A DNA stretch of 64,000 nt from the NCBI RefSeq assembly GCF_021018895.1, contig NC_079371.1, positions 6,344,501 to 6,408,500 on the forward strand. Direction: 5' to 3'. Below, piece by piece: positions 49,901 to 63,700 of the stretch. The notes beneath the pieces were generated by a model. It saw only the letters and a program-made list of their open reading frames with translations, had not been told where the DNA came from and made no database searches. This DNA is from Seriola aureovittata. Its lineage: Eukaryota > Chordata > Actinopteri > Carangiformes > Carangidae. The position numbers were made by a program, and so were the translations under genes. The first letter of the stretch is position 1, and every line of letters begins with the position of its first letter.

Positions 49901-51485
49901 CAGTGCTGCAGAAAACTCTTCCAGGGGACAGTGTGGTTGATAAATAACATGAAAGTGTCTTTAAAAAGGGAAAGTGTAAAACCATGCAAAGGTCATCTGT
50001 TTTCCTTTACACACAAATTGTGGCTGGTCAAACTGTACTCTGCTTTGTACACCCATTGTGGCTGTTGTCACAAAGGTTATTCATAAATAATTGCGCCTGC
50101 TGCGCATTCTCTTTCAGCTGTTTCCACTGGATTTGTTAGTGCAGGTGGACGTCTGCTTCAAATTCAGATTTTGGAGCGAGGAACGCGAACATGTTGAAAG
50201 CTGAAAAGAAAATAATTTTACTCATCCTAAATCACGCTTGGTTGTATTATCAGAGCATGACAAAAAGAAAATAGCAGCACCTGAATGAAAAAAGGCAGCC
50301 TGTAATCTGAGAGACAACTGACTGAAAGCTCAAACAAAAAATGGCAAAAGAGAGAGGGGAGCTACAGACCTGCCAAGCAAGACCATATTTCTACATACTT
50401 CACTTGCTGTTATTTTACTTCAGTTCATCATTTTTCAGCAGGTTTACTAGGTGGGGAATGTACAGTTCACAAAATCACTTAAATTTTAAATATGGTGTAC
50501 TTATCCAGGTGTGGAGGAGAAGTTCGTTTAACTGTGTAAGGCAGTGACGCATGTCCCCCCAGGGGGCACAGGAAAGTTGGAGGGCAAGTTGAAAGGCAAA
50601 CAAGGTACTTTCAAACTGTTACCTGATCTGATTGCCACAATTTGAGTCAAAATGAATTTCTAATATCTAAAATCATATAAGACACAATTTAGATTCAGGA
50701 TGTAATTTTATCAAAGTCAAAAATGAATGAACTTTCATAGATCCACTTAGAAATCTCAGAGAAAAAGACACTGAGACCTTGACTGAGAATCATCACGTTT
50801 TTCTTCAGTGTCACAGTAATCCAGTGATAGTTGTGTGTGCATTTCCGGATACATGCAAACTGCCAATAGCTAATTCGGCATACTTCGACAAAGAACCATC
50901 GTGGAAAAATCCTTTACCATAAATTTCTTCACATTAGGGTGCCACTGTCCTACTTTTGTCTCAGGGGGGTCCACTTTGTCAGACATTAAAACCAAAAACA
51001 AATAACAAATTATTATCAGTTATTAATTATTATTAGTTTGGGCTCAAAGCTTTGTACTATAATATACTAAAATATACTCCACAAAGTTCTCCCTGTTGTG
51101 TCTGGACCTCCTTGTAAACCCACAGTAAAAACTTCCCCATGTCTCCAGTCATACTGTTGGAAGGCATAATTCAAGTTAAGTTTCCCCTCTATTACATCAA
51201 TTATGTGTGGTCTGTATATGCTGTGGGAAACAGTTTGTTGTTGGTAAAATCCTTTGCTCTGTGCTTTCCACTGCTGCAGCATAATAAACATAACTTTTCT
51301 GCTTAAAGCGAAATCTGCCTCAGACACCAGCTGATTCAACCAAATGAGAAAATTTGCCTGCTACAAAAAACTCACATAGAGTGACTGGGAGAGAAACAAA
51401 AACATAACTAAAAACAAAGACATTACTACAAAATATAAAGCATTTTATCCATATCGCCTATTATTAAAACTAAAGTAAGATGAAA
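46945..51485. other. Gene-free stretch
   Basis: No exon or transposon was recognised over 4.5 kb. A short TG run lies at 48178-48203. The part near 48540-48670 is compositionally balanced and could be conserved non-coding sequence. Confidence 0.35.
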
Positions 51486-51498
51486 ACTGTATGTACTT

Positions 51499-51606
51499 TT
51501 CATCCATCCATCTTGTTTTTAACTGCTTACCCCTTATGGCTATAGGAGGGCTTGAACAGATCCCAGCATGCATTGGGTGAGAGGCAGAATACACCCTGGA
51601 CAGGTG
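51499..51606. repeat. Fragment of a common fish LINE/SINE tail
   Basis: CATCCATCCATC, an ACTGCTTACCCC block, then CATTGGGTGAGAGGCAGAA and ACACCCTGGACAGGT match, in order, a tail sequence that I recall as very abundant in fish genomes. Only about 110 bases remain, and the family name is uncertain. Confidence 0.5.
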
Positions 51607-52300
51607 TAGCAGTATCAAGTAGATGTGTGGATGAGAATATCATAGTCATCTACTCTTTCCTTTCAATATGGAGAAACAAATTATACGTCTGAAATGAAAA
51701 GAAATCTCAGCTGCCTACGAGCATCAACTTTTGTTTGTTGAAGATTTAAAAGGGACGGCACTCGCAAGCTCAACACTGTTGTTGACTGAGGAGAAATGTT
51801 ATTTACCTACATAACTGGTAAAGCTAGCCTGCAGTGGGACTTAAAGAAATATGGGTCATGTGCAGATTCTCCCCAGGTGGACTACCTTATCTCTACCTGT
51901 GGGAATTACATTTATTATAACGCAAAGAGCACACAGATATTGTCTTCGATGGAGCTGTTGGCAACTGACTTTGGCAGGAGAAAAATGAGCCATTTAGCTG
52001 GCCAGTGCGAGGATCCACAGGCCATGTTCGACTAGAAGCAGTACCAGTGAGTCAGCTCTGCCCTGCAAGTACTGATATGAGTTCATTTGGAGCCCCTGTG
52101 TATCGCTGCCAGATTATAAATCCAGACCAATTAGTGTCACCCTGACAGATGAGAACATGGAGTCACACCTCTCTGTTTTAAGGGCCCTCTTCTTCCTACT
52201 GCTCATAATGCAGTTAATTAGACAGCTACTCTTTAATTAGACAGCACACTGGCCCTGATTGAAACTGGGCTCATTGGGTGAACGATTGCACGTGGCAGAG

Positions 52301-52308
52301 ACACACAC

Positions 52309-52343
<35 letters not shown>

Positions 52344-52416
52344 CATACACACACACACACATACACAGACAGACAGACAGACAGACAGACACAGAGACAC
52401 ACACACACACACACAC

Positions 52417-52455
<39 letters not shown>

Positions 52456-52470
52456 CACGCACACACACAC
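52301..52470. repeat. Compound (CA)n / (CATA)n / (CAGA)n microsatellite
   Basis: About 170 bases of alternating CA, ACAT and GACA blocks. Several overlapping Thr/His and Cys/Val/Ser frames on both strands arise from it and are not genes. Confidence 0.95.
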
Positions 52471-52479
52471 TTACACAAA

Positions 52480-54000
52480 GACCATGTGTTTGTGACAGCT
52501 CGTGTATAACAGGTCAGGATGTGTGAGTGAGCCAAAGCCATGTGACTTTTTGATTGACGGCACTGTTGGCATGGTGAGAGGCAGGCGGATGTGAAATCTC
52601 CGCTGTGCAGCTTCCTGGTTTTAGCCGTGTGACCTCCAAACAGTCCAGGCAAGCAGAGCCGCAGGCTACAGCAAGCTAATCAAAAACAGCAAAGACCAAA
52701 CAAGGCTACCTCTTTCAAACTGTCTCAAAATAACAGGATTAAAGTTTATCTCTCACCAGCAGTTATTTGATGCTGCTAGCATGTAAATTACATTCTATCA
52801 GGCGACATCCAACCAGACAAAGCTGGCAACTGTAATTCCAGGTAGGGTCTGTGTAGCACATGCAGAATAGTATTGGAGTATTGTTGCAAAACTAGTGAGG
52901 ACAGGTGTCTTTACTCTTTAGTGCCATCATGGCAGTGTAAGGTAGTACTGTCAGTACCTGGAGCCAGGATGGTTCTTTTCGTCTTTTTGCCATTTCCAAC
53001 GCTGTTTTCCGCAGGACGCTCTGTCACCAGTGGCCCGTTGGAGCTGTTGAAGGGAGCAGGGTTGCTGTTGGTCGCTGGATCAAAGGGGAGAGCGTTGAGT
53101 CCTAAAAGTTGCCAACAAGAACCATGTTAGATGAGATGAAGCAGCTGTGTTCAACTACCACAACAATGTGCATCTTAAAGAGCAGCTGTTTTAGCTTGAA
53201 CAACACCCCCTTCACATATTCAAAAAGTATATTTAAACCCACAGAGACCCCACTGCCCCTCAACCACCCCTACAGGGCAGAGTGACATGAAGGAGTAGGT
53301 AAAGTCTGTTACATCATAGACTAAAACCAGGATTAACTGATAGTTAATTAAATGAATGGTTACTCTAACTCAAAAAACTTAATTTAGTGATACTTTAAAG
53401 ATGTACATTCAATGTGTAACTTAGATTGTGCTTTCTCATGGTGTAAAATTACCATTATTACCACGTCTGCAGAGATTTGTCTGAGCTCTTTGATCAATAT
53501 CATTGACTCATCAAATGCTCCAAACCGTGTAACTATATCCTTCCATAATCTGACCTTCTGACACACTGGTTGTTCGTTTTATTGAAACAAGCTCTGTAAC
53601 ATTGCAGGTAGTGAAAACTGAGCTGGGTGGAGTAGTTGCCATACAATTAACTGTCTCATGAAGATGCTGAAAACTAACTTCATGCCCTGGAAACACACAT
53701 ATAGTAACAAAACACCTTTGCCCCTTATTTTTTTTTTAAAAATGAGAGATGTTACAAAAACAAAGACAGATAATGTCTGGAATAATGTGAAAACAACTGA
53801 TCAAAAGTCATTAGAAGAAGTAGCATTTCCCTTCCAGCAATGTCCAAAAAAGTTCCTGAAAACAGACAGTCAGAGGATGAGATATAATGAACAAAAAAGA
53901 AAAAAACATCAAAGATGCTGAATTCTAATGAAATATTTCCATCCTGAGATGCTGGTGTGAGTTTCTAGATCTTATCACAAATGTATTATTAATGCGGGCA
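52480..54000. other. Gene-free stretch
   Basis: Nothing identifiable; only short unmatched frames. Confidence 0.4.
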
Positions 54001-54006
54001 CACTGT

Positions 54007-54007
<1 letters not shown>

Positions 54008-54048
<41 letters not shown>

Positions 54049-54083
54049 GCACGCACGCACACACACACACACACACACACACA
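54008..54083. repeat. (CA)n microsatellite with CG interruptions
   Basis: CA repeats interrupted near 54046-54060 by ACGCACGCACGC. Confidence 0.95.
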
Positions 54084-54089
54084 ATATGA

Positions 54090-55915
54090 CTCATCATACT
54101 ATAAAAATGTCTGGGCTTTAATGCCTCCTGCTTTTGAGCCCATATTCTGTTCTATATATTCGTAAATATTCACCTGCTCATTTTCTTATTTTTCTGTTGG
54201 TTTAACATGATATAGAGCGGAGCAATAAATAAAGTCATATCCTTGAGTAAAGGTCAAAATATTAAAGAGGAATTTATTTACAAATCTCACAAACTGAAAA
54301 GCAAATAAGATCTGAACCATCAGCTAAGAAAATATAAGGAAACACATGTGCTTATTTATACATACTTCTGAGGAGGCCTTGAGACACCAGTTCCATACCA
54401 ATGAAAAAAGCACCAATGTAAAAAGCACGTGTAAGAGTGAGTGACAAATGACATCATTTTGGCTCCTTACAGATCTCAGATAATGATAGCAAGAGTTTTG
54501 ACAATTATTAGATGGATGATGTATGTTTACATTTACATTCAAATATTAACATAATTTATTCAATGTTCACTTTGCAATGAAAAGTCAAAATGATTCTGTC
54601 AAATGTGATCTCTCAACTATCTTTTGACATTAACATCTATTTCTGGGGCTCATTATTTTCATTTTTTTAATTTATTTTTTTATCAAAAGCGCTGTTTTAA
54701 AAAAGTAACATTTGCAGTGTTAATGTTTAGACAGCCTGTTTATTTTTTAGCTACATACTTAGGGAAGAACTCTGTCAAATCAGCAGCAGCTTATTTGTTT
54801 TATCTCCTCAAGCTCCTTTTCACTGTCTTTACATAAAAGCATTTTTAGAGCTGTCATTTTCACAACAGGACCTAATTCGATGTAACTACTGTGAACAATG
54901 TCTTCTGGCAAAAGTAAACAAAAGACTTTGGAGATGTCTGGACACAAAATCAGGTGAAATTGCTGGAAAAATGGTAAAAAAAATTTGGTTTAGAGAGAAA
55001 ACAGGAAACAATGAGTGGTATCTCGTATCAGAAGCTAAGTCATATTTACACGGGTTCTAACCCAATTCCACCATGCACAATGAAAATAGATTTTTCATTC
55101 CTTCACTATATTGCCATTCACATACCTTCCTCTAAATTAAGAATTACATTTCATTGTGTCCATCAGTAATCTGGGTTTTGTGCTGGTACTTTCTGCTGAC
55201 AGTCTTTCGAAATAAGCAATGCAGCAGAGATTTAATGGTTTCAGAAACAGTAATAAAGCTTTTCCTCACACATGTATAGTACGAATGGGAAGAACAGACC
55301 TGTCATACTTAGAAATGATAGGAAATACAGCAGATTAAAGAGCCAATCTTCAAACGGTCTAAAAGAACTGAACTGTTGATATTAAAAGTATTAGTCAACA
55401 ACAGTATCTTTGTCTGCTGGAGCTGGGAGTTTTAGTGAAGTTATATTTTTCAGCTTGGGAGTAAAAAACGCCTACAAAGTGTTACAAGGTGACACCAGCT
55501 AATACCTGAGCTCTATCTCTGGACACAACCACATGTACAACTTATTTTTGCAATTTAGGTGAAAGGAGATACAAGCATAATCTTGTCACAGTGCAGAATC
55601 ACCTGGAAAGGGGGCTGGGACAGTGGGATGAACTGACTGGTATTACAGATGGAATGGGAGCGAGGTTCGATACTGGCCACTCAGCTCTCTGGTCCACTTT
55701 AAAAGCAACAGACAGTTTCCTGATGGGCTAAATGCAAATCCTGCCCAGCTTTCTAACTGTTGCTGTGTGGAAGCTGGTCCTTGTCAGAACCAGAAGCTTA
55801 CATTACCCACAAGGAAAGTTGACCACTGACAGTTTGGTCAAACTTTTTGGTGTGTTATGCTAGCAGTGGCTAATAGTGCCTTGAGCCCAACAAGACCTTT
55901 ACGACCTTGTCCTTG
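54090..55915. other. Gene-free stretch
   Basis: No gene recognised. AT-rich, with poly-T near 54663. Confidence 0.4.
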
Positions 55916-55923
55916 TCCCTACT

Positions 55924-56280
55924 AGGGATGGGTACGAGTACTCCAGTACTCATTGCTGAAGTCATTATTCGAGTCTTGGTTACATAAGGGAGACAAACAG
56001 CAGCTCCTGTGTGAAAGTTCTGTGTTTTGTTGACCCATCCATCCACCCTAACCCTCCTTCTAACGTGGACTTTGTTGTTATATACTACGTCACCAGACTT
56101 CCTCCTTTGGTCTCATCATGATTGCTAAAGCTGCTAGGGGTTGGCTAACAATAACAGCTAACTATATGCATTGAACTGCTACCACAGATAACCTATGTCC
56201 TTGTTTATTTGCAGAATGATAGTCTCCATGAGCTGCCTGCTTCACGCAGAGATGAGGAGTGGGCTATTGATGAGTGGTAA
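55924..56280 (+). mobile_element. Possible hAT 5' end, truncated
   Basis: CTAGGGATGGGTACGAGTAC is typical of the left end of vertebrate hAT elements. About 290 bases later, a TTTATTTGCAG acceptor, a short open segment (NDSLHELPASRRDEEW) and a GGTAAG donor could be a transposon exon. No matching right end was found, so the element is truncated or this is chance. Confidence 0.35.
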
Positions 56281-56284
56281 GCTC

Positions 56285-59025
56285 ACTTCTTTCTAACTGC
56301 ACACATCCAGATATTTTCCATTTTCAAATTTATGGTGTTCAGCCCAACCCACTTAGGCTTTATGTAGCTCCCCCTGGAGCCACAAAAGGCTTTAAACAAC
56401 TTTTTCACATATGCACATATACTCCTCAAGAGTAAACAGACTTTGAATCGCAAAAAAAATGTTGCCTTTAATTAGCAATAAAAATTGTTGCTGATTAATT
56501 TGATGACATCCATATGTGAGACTCCTCCAACTACAGCCACGGAATGAACAAAAAATACTTTTGCATTTGAGATAAAAGCCAGAAACACAGGCGCAATTTC
56601 ATGCTAAAATGATTATCAAAATTAAATAAACACCATCGCAGTTGCATCGCTTGACTTCACATTTAACGCATAAACACACCAATAATTATTGAAAGAACAA
56701 ATCAAAGCTCATTGAAACGCCTTGATCATTGCAGGTATTTCTGTTCTGTCACCTGAGAACTACAGTAAAACATGTTTACCTTCAGCCTCTCCTGTAAACA
56801 CAGTTCTTCATACTGTGTTGCTGCCCTTTTTGGAAAACAGAATCCTTTTTAAAACCTTCCTCTGACATTACATGTGAATACAAATTGTCATGCAGCTTGA
56901 GCCTGCATCTGTATTTCTACCCCAAATAGTCATCCAACTCTTTGCAGCCTGTGTAACACAGCCGTCTGGGGTTACATCAAACACACCTACGCACACTATT
57001 CCATTGACTGCATCAGTCTTTCCTTCCTGAGATGCCTGCAGCCCATCAACATCCGTCTGTCTGGGATTTTCTCTCTCTCTCTATCTCTGCTGCCGCATGA
57101 CAGTCAGCAAAGTGTCAGTTCATCTTCTGTTGCTGATTTGATATTACTGCTGTCAGTCTACAAGCTGATCTTTGTCAACTTTCTATCTGAGACATTCAAA
57201 AGCATAAAGAGAGGAAACAAGAGGGCCAACAGATCAATCTATGAACGAAAGAAAGGAAGAAAGAGTGGGTTTGTGCACAGGCGTGCTGCAAAAGATTCTG
57301 GGCTTAAAAAACAACATGTAGCTGTGTTTGCCCCACCGAGATCTGTCCAACATCAAACAGCAACCCCTCACCACTCTAAACAACCCCTGGAAAGTGTTTT
57401 TTTCTTTTACCCCTGTAGCTGTACTCTGGCATATTTGTGCCCTTTTTTGGTGCATTGTGTGGATTTTAGCTAAGCTCAAATCTGCGTCTCTCTCCATCTG
57501 TGTCCAGGCAGATGGATATGTGTATTTTTTTCTGCAAAGGCCTTAAACCTGAATTGCCTACACTGCATGGTGGTGCTACTAGGACTGGATGCGGGCAAAT
57601 ATATTCTCCCAGGTAATCACAAACACTGTAAAAGGGAGCAAGATAAGGTGATAGTGGTGGTGTACACCCCTACCCAACATACATTGAGTATTATCAGAAG
57701 TATTATCAGAAATCAGCAACATTTACAAGCATCCAAATATATTTATGCCATATAGAGTGTGCTGCATGGATTTAGACAGCTGGCTGTAAATATAAAGTCC
57801 CGATAGGAATTACTAGCTGTCCCATAAACATTTTGAGCTCTTTGGGGCAGAAAAGATTTTGTATTGAAAACTGTAGAGTAGCACATTTGGTGAATAATTA
57901 ATGCAGTGGCCTAAAGACCAATTCTATTTTTCTTGAATGTGCTCTCTGTTAGCCCATGAACTCTGTACATTCAGATAGCCTCTAACTCCAACAATGGAAG
58001 TAATAAATGACAAAATAAGTCATTTTAATGACAAATGTCAAATGTTCACGACTTTATCGATGTATGGTAAGAGCTCTAAATCCACTCTTATACTCTAACT
58101 GCAGCTAACAGATATCTTAGTTAAACTGTTAATAGATCGTTATAAAATGTCAAAAAAACGTTGAAAACTGGCAAATCCCAATTTCCTAAAGTCAGACTTA
58201 AATTGCTTGTTAATCAGACCAACCGACCAAAACCCTCAAATATTCAGTTCACTGTCAAAGAACACATAAGAAGTAGCAGTAGATAAGTAGATAATTAAAA
58301 TCTCTCTCCTTTCTCTATTTTCCTTTACATTACTAGAATGAGAGCAAACTGGGGGTGAGAGTGAAATGACATGTATCGAATGTCGCCAGGACTGAAAACT
58401 AGGGACAATGCAGACTGCACCTGGTCCAAGGTGCAGACTTAATGTACTTCTTAGATACCAGGAATCCACATAATGGGTCATTTCAGAACAGTGAATGAAA
58501 CCCGATGATATGAAATAACAATCTGACAAGACTAAATGAAACAGATTCAGTAGGAAATTACATCCTTGAGTCAACATGCATACGTCTGTATCAGGTTTGC
58601 ACATCTAGACAGTGAAATCTTCCTTTTAATCTTGTTTGCAAAACTGCTCCAGCTCTATCAGCAATATATTTCTGCATGCAAGCATAAGCAGACAAGCATT
58701 TACAGGAAGGAGACACATTAAACTTTATACAAAAAGAGATGACCGGTGAAGAAAACCAATCGAACCACTCATCATTAAAAAACACCATGTAATAGTAATG
58801 GATCTAAACTGCCTAATGGGTAGCAGACATCCATGGACAACACAGGATAATGCCTGCTGAATATGATACCTCTCCCTTTTATCAGTAAGATGAGTCAATG
58901 CCACACTACTACCGCCAACACACCATTGAGAAAATCATTTTAAACATATGAAGTATTCTGGTGCCTAGTATACCTTGATTTTATATGTCAGATGTGAAAG
59001 ATGCAGGAATAAAAAGGGAAAAACT
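56285..59025. other. Gene-free stretch
   Basis: No supported gene. Reading frames near 57138-57546 and 58236-58788 lack motifs and splice context. Confidence 0.4.
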
Positions 59026-59029
59026 GAAA

Positions 59030-60248
59030 TATTCCATTGACATTCAGACCCTTTTTTTATGGCTCTGACACTGTTTATAAAAACAGTAGTAAATTTAGCT
59101 CAGGCGCCTCCCATTTCTCTTCATCATCTCTGAGATGTTCCTACACCTTGATTGGAGTCAACCTATGGTAAATTCAACTGATTGTACATGATGTGGAAAG
59201 GCACACACCTGTGTATATAAGGTCACACCTTATTTTGGGGCAAAGTCACCAAAACTGTGGTTTTTAACACATTTGACTGGTGAGTCTATACATGTAGTTG
59301 TCCTGGTGACCATTGAAAGTGAAGCTATGGCTCTCTACCCATTTATTTAGATAGGGGCCTGGTGTTGTTCACCAAACTATAACTACCCGAGAGCATTGCC
59401 AAGATGGCTGCAGAGTGGCAAGACTTGCCTATAAGGTTGACTGACTGAAGGTTCCCAAGAGCGCAGTGGCCGGCATAATTCTAAAATGAAATAAGTTTGG
59501 AACAACCAGGACTCTTCCCAGAGCTGGAATTAAGGGAATGAAACCATGGTTGAACTGGCCTCATTTTGAAGTGTTATGTCTGGAGAAAACCAGGCACCGC
59601 TCATCGTCATCATGCCTAATATCCTCCCAACAGTGAAGCATGGTGGTGGCAGCACCGTGCCGTGGAGCAGGGACTGGGAGACTGGTCAGGGTTGAGGGAA
59701 AGCTGAACGGAGCCAAGTACAGTTATCTTTAATGAAAACCTGGTGCAGAGTGCTCAGGACCTGAGACTGGGCTAAAGATTCAACTTCCAACAAGACAATG
59801 ACCCTAAGCACACAGGCGAGACAGCAGAGCAGTGGCTTAGGGACAACTCTGTGAATGTCCTCGAGTGGACCCAGCCAGAGTCCTGACTTGAGCCCAATCA
59901 AATAATTGGAGAGACCTGAAAATGGCTGTCCACCGATGGCCCCCATCCAACCTGACAGAGCATGAGAGGATCTGCTGAGAAGAATGGCAGAAAATCCTCA
60001 AATCCAGATGTGCAAAGCTTGTCATGTCACACAAAAGTAGACCCAAGGCTGTAACCCCTGCCAAAGGCTCTTCAACTAAGTACTGAGTGAAGGGTCTGAA
60101 TACTAAAAATCTGGGGTTTTTTTTTAGTCATTATGGAGTATTGAGTTTAGATTGATGAGAAAATGAATTTAAATTTTTTTTAGCATGATGCTGCAACGTA
60201 ACAAAATGTGAAAAAAAGGGTCTGAAGAAACTTTCAAAATGCACTGTA
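59030..60248 (+). mobile_element. Dead Tc1-like transposon
   Basis: The ends are diverged inverted repeats of the salmonid-type Tc1 class: ATTCAGACCC near 59043, and AGGGTCTGAAGAAACTTTC with AATGCACTGTA at 60217-60248. Inside, the plus strand retains a transposase block FQQDNDPKHTGETAEQWLRD near 59785. After a frameshift comes QSPDLSPIK, where the catalytic Glu of the usual NPIE is Lys. Earlier parts, such as the GGGS-type stretch near 59640, are also degraded. At about 1.2 kb the length is near full size, but stops and frameshifts make it inactive. Confidence 0.85.
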
Positions 60249-60444
60249 TTCAGAAGGTTTCCACAGACACTGTTTCTACAGATGGTTTCTACAGATTATA
60301 CAATTATTATCCTACATTATATTATCATACAATATACTAATGCCAAAGATGTACATGACATGATGTAACTGTAAAGACTGAAATGATGGGTTGGTTAATC
60401 AATTAGTCAGTCCACTGAATATTAAACAACTATTTTGTCAGTTA

Positions 60445-60665
60445 CCATCCATTCATTTTCAACCACTTATCCAGGTCTGTGTCTTGTGGTGGTGGCAGCA
60501 GGTTGTGCAAATCAGCCCAGACATCCAACTCCCTAGCCACATCCTCCAACTCCTCCTGGGGGATCCTGTGGCGTTTCCAGACCAGATGGGATATGTAATC
60601 CTTCCAGCATGCTCTGGGTCTGGCCCGGGGCCTCATCCCAGTTGTACGTGTGTGGAATACCTTTA
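60445..60665 (-). mobile_element. Rex3/RTE-like LINE 3' tail
   Basis: The minus strand reads RPRACWKDYISHLVWKR, then IPQEELEDVARELDVWADL, LLPPPQ and DKWLKMNGW, ending in the ATGGATGG-type tail typical of these elements. It is a 5'-truncated copy, as usual for this group. The same C-terminal region appears at 7606-7880. Next to it, at about 60668-60700, the plus strand reads LIRMPPD, which resembles an upstream part of the same element in the opposite orientation. Confidence 0.75.
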
Positions 60666-60709
60666 AAGAAAGGCTATCTGATAAGGATGCCCCCGGATGT
60701 GAGGGAGAA

Positions 60710-63700
60710 TCGAAACAAGCAGTCCCTGAACTCCTCACCAAAATCTATAAGGGTCCATCCACCCAGTGAGGGAAACTCACTTCAGCCACTTGTCTCCACA
60801 TTTCAGACAAAATCAACAAAAAAGTGGGATTTTTTTATTATCATGATGACTAACTTGGGACAATATGCCACTGAACTCATTGTACAGTGCATTCTCTAAA
60901 ATCTCTACAATCAGTGAGTGTCAGTTTGTTATAGTTTACCAGGTTCTCTTTTTTTCCCTTGTCCTACTACACAATTTGTCTGCCCTGTGAAACCCTGTCT
61001 TTTGGAGTAAATTAACTGTGTAAATTGCATAGGTCACTGGATCTTGTTATGAACATGTGAGCAGGTTTAACAGCAGAAAACTGGCACACATTAGCAAGTG
61101 AACTCGTGTGCATCTATAAGTGCGCGGCGAAGGAAGCTGGTGTTGAGAGGCGGTATAGCCAAACTGTCTCAACCAAGCATGAAAAATCACATGTAGATTA
61201 GTGTGTGTTCATCCATCTGAGGCATATAAAGGTCCACTCAGCGACATAAAATATTAACACATCACTGAATGAACTTAATTTGTTTGTTTTTTTTCTTCTT
61301 ACTTGACTTACCACAGAACCTCTGTGCTTACTTGCAAATGCAGCTCAGAAGATTGGACAATTGTGACATTGAAAAATATCAAGGGCAGTGAAGGAATCTG
61401 AATTAATGCATGAGCTAAGACTTCCCTGTACTGGTGTTTGAAAATATGAGTCAGAGCATGCTTGATGCAGTCTCAATCCTCATCAATATACACTGCAAAT
61501 CCATTTAAACCCAATTCAGTCACTACATACATTCGAATGGTAATTTAGGCCTAAAGATAATTATACGGTATGTTTAGCCATACAGACACATATCAGGAGG
61601 GGGTGCAGGGAGAAAAGAGCTGTCAACACAAATTTGCTTCAAAGTGTCAAACCTTCATTTTACAGTATTTCTGTAATGAAAATATTGAATAATGCACAGC
61701 AGTGGGCACACGCTCAACAGCCACATCAACTACAGTACGCTTTTCTTCAGCTGCTTTTATTCTCCAAGGAGAAATTTGTGTTTGCAAAGTTATAGCTTAT
61801 ATCTGGCCTTTATATTCCAGTTAATAGTGTAAACACTTGGCCAGACCAGAGAATAGAGAGTGTTTCCTTTAGACACTGTGTCCTTGCCTATCATCAGCCA
61901 GTCTTTGTTCTCCCCTCTTACCTTCGTGAAAACGGCCCCGAAACAGAAGTCATTATGAACTCTACTTGCTAACACTGAAATGATGGATACAATAATTGAC
62001 AAAGTCACCTTTGCCGGACTTCAGTAATCATATTACTTTAAACTGTGATTAGGAACTAATTTTTCTCTATACCCCTTAGATACAGACATACATATTATCA
62101 TGTCATGAGAGGGCATAATAACAGGATATTACCTTTAGACTCTCTAGCCACTGGGACACAATGCTTTATTTCACCCATATATTAGGAAAAGGGGCAATAA
62201 ATTAACACTTCAGGTCATCTTTAATCAGCAAATTGTCTGAAGGCTACTATTTGAAATGCGTTCCTCTGAGAGGTCGTAACCTTTAACAGAAAGACTGAAA
62301 TGAAACTCAACCATCTATGACCTTTCTGTCATCACTTGAATTAGCTGCTTCCCGCCCACTGAACAAAGACATCCAGGCAGAGGGTGACGGAGCCAATGAC
62401 AGTCATGCTTTTTACAAAAATTATATCGGTCACAAAGGCCGTAAGTCACACTCAGTCACAGCTGAGGGTTCATGGTGCAATGTAGCCACTGACATTAATC
62501 TACTGGCTGATAATCCATTTCCAGGTTGGCTGCTATTGGTCAGATTTAAGTGACAGATTTCTGGGTTCGTCATGCATGGTGATAGCTCCAAGATTAGCTT
62601 ACTGTCACCTGGCAGCAGCTATGTTCCCATATCTGGAGGTTTGCCCATGAAACCCAATCATGAGACCTCTAAGTGAGAAGAGATACCAATAGATAAGTCA
62701 ATCACTGGAACAAGTCATTGCTCTATTTATAGAGTGGACTATCCGACTCAGCGACTTAACATTAGTGAAGGTCACAGGTGCTTGGCTGTAAAATCAAGAC
62801 AGAAAGACAGATGAATAAACAAGGTGTGTGACTGATTTATCTTAGCAGTAGCTGGTTCGGCACACTGGGCATGTGAAGCACTTGCAGAAGGATATTAACA
62901 TGGCTCCTCATTTCATGAGTATTTTTAGCAGCACAAACGATAAAGGGGGGAAAAAAGTAAACAGAACAAACACCTTGTTATTATCACTGACGCCTTAGTA
63001 GATATTTGTATTTGACCATTAAAACCACACTGATAACCTGGCAAAAAATAAAACGAACTGGACCTCAGAAACAAAGTGGACTTCCTGGGGAAAAAAAGGT
63101 TTCTTTAGTGCGTAATGGATTTCTGTCCTTACAGACCCTCTGTCAGCAATCAGACATTTCGGTTCCAGATGTACAAACGCGACCAGACAGACAGCTTTCA
63201 TCCAGTCAATCTCAGCACAGCACGCCAGGGCCAACGAGGACATGTGAAAGAACATTCATCAATACTTTCTCAGTCGGCCCACACAACATCTGCCTCTATT
63301 GAAGAAATGAAAGGCCTGTACATACAGAAAACTCACACATATCACAAATAAACAGAAAGGAAGGCAAACAGAGTTACAGCTCTACAGCTAAGTTCAGTGA
63401 ATAATGTAAAAGGTAAAAATGTTTTTTATTTTTTTATTTTAGAAGACATTTACATCCGTGAATATGGAAAAGAAAGTGAAGTTTATGATCTGGTGAAATG
63501 AGCTGACTTTGACATTAGTACTACAGCTTCTGCAGTTGATTTCTGAGCTTCATCATGGCTGTTAGTACAGGCTATACTCATAACCCAGTCGCACAATGTG
63601 CTAACCAATTCTTAAACTTACAGTTTTGTTATTCCCTCAGGGAAAGAGCAGAGAAGGGATTTTCTAAAACCTACCCACATTTGAAAACAATTATCATCTG

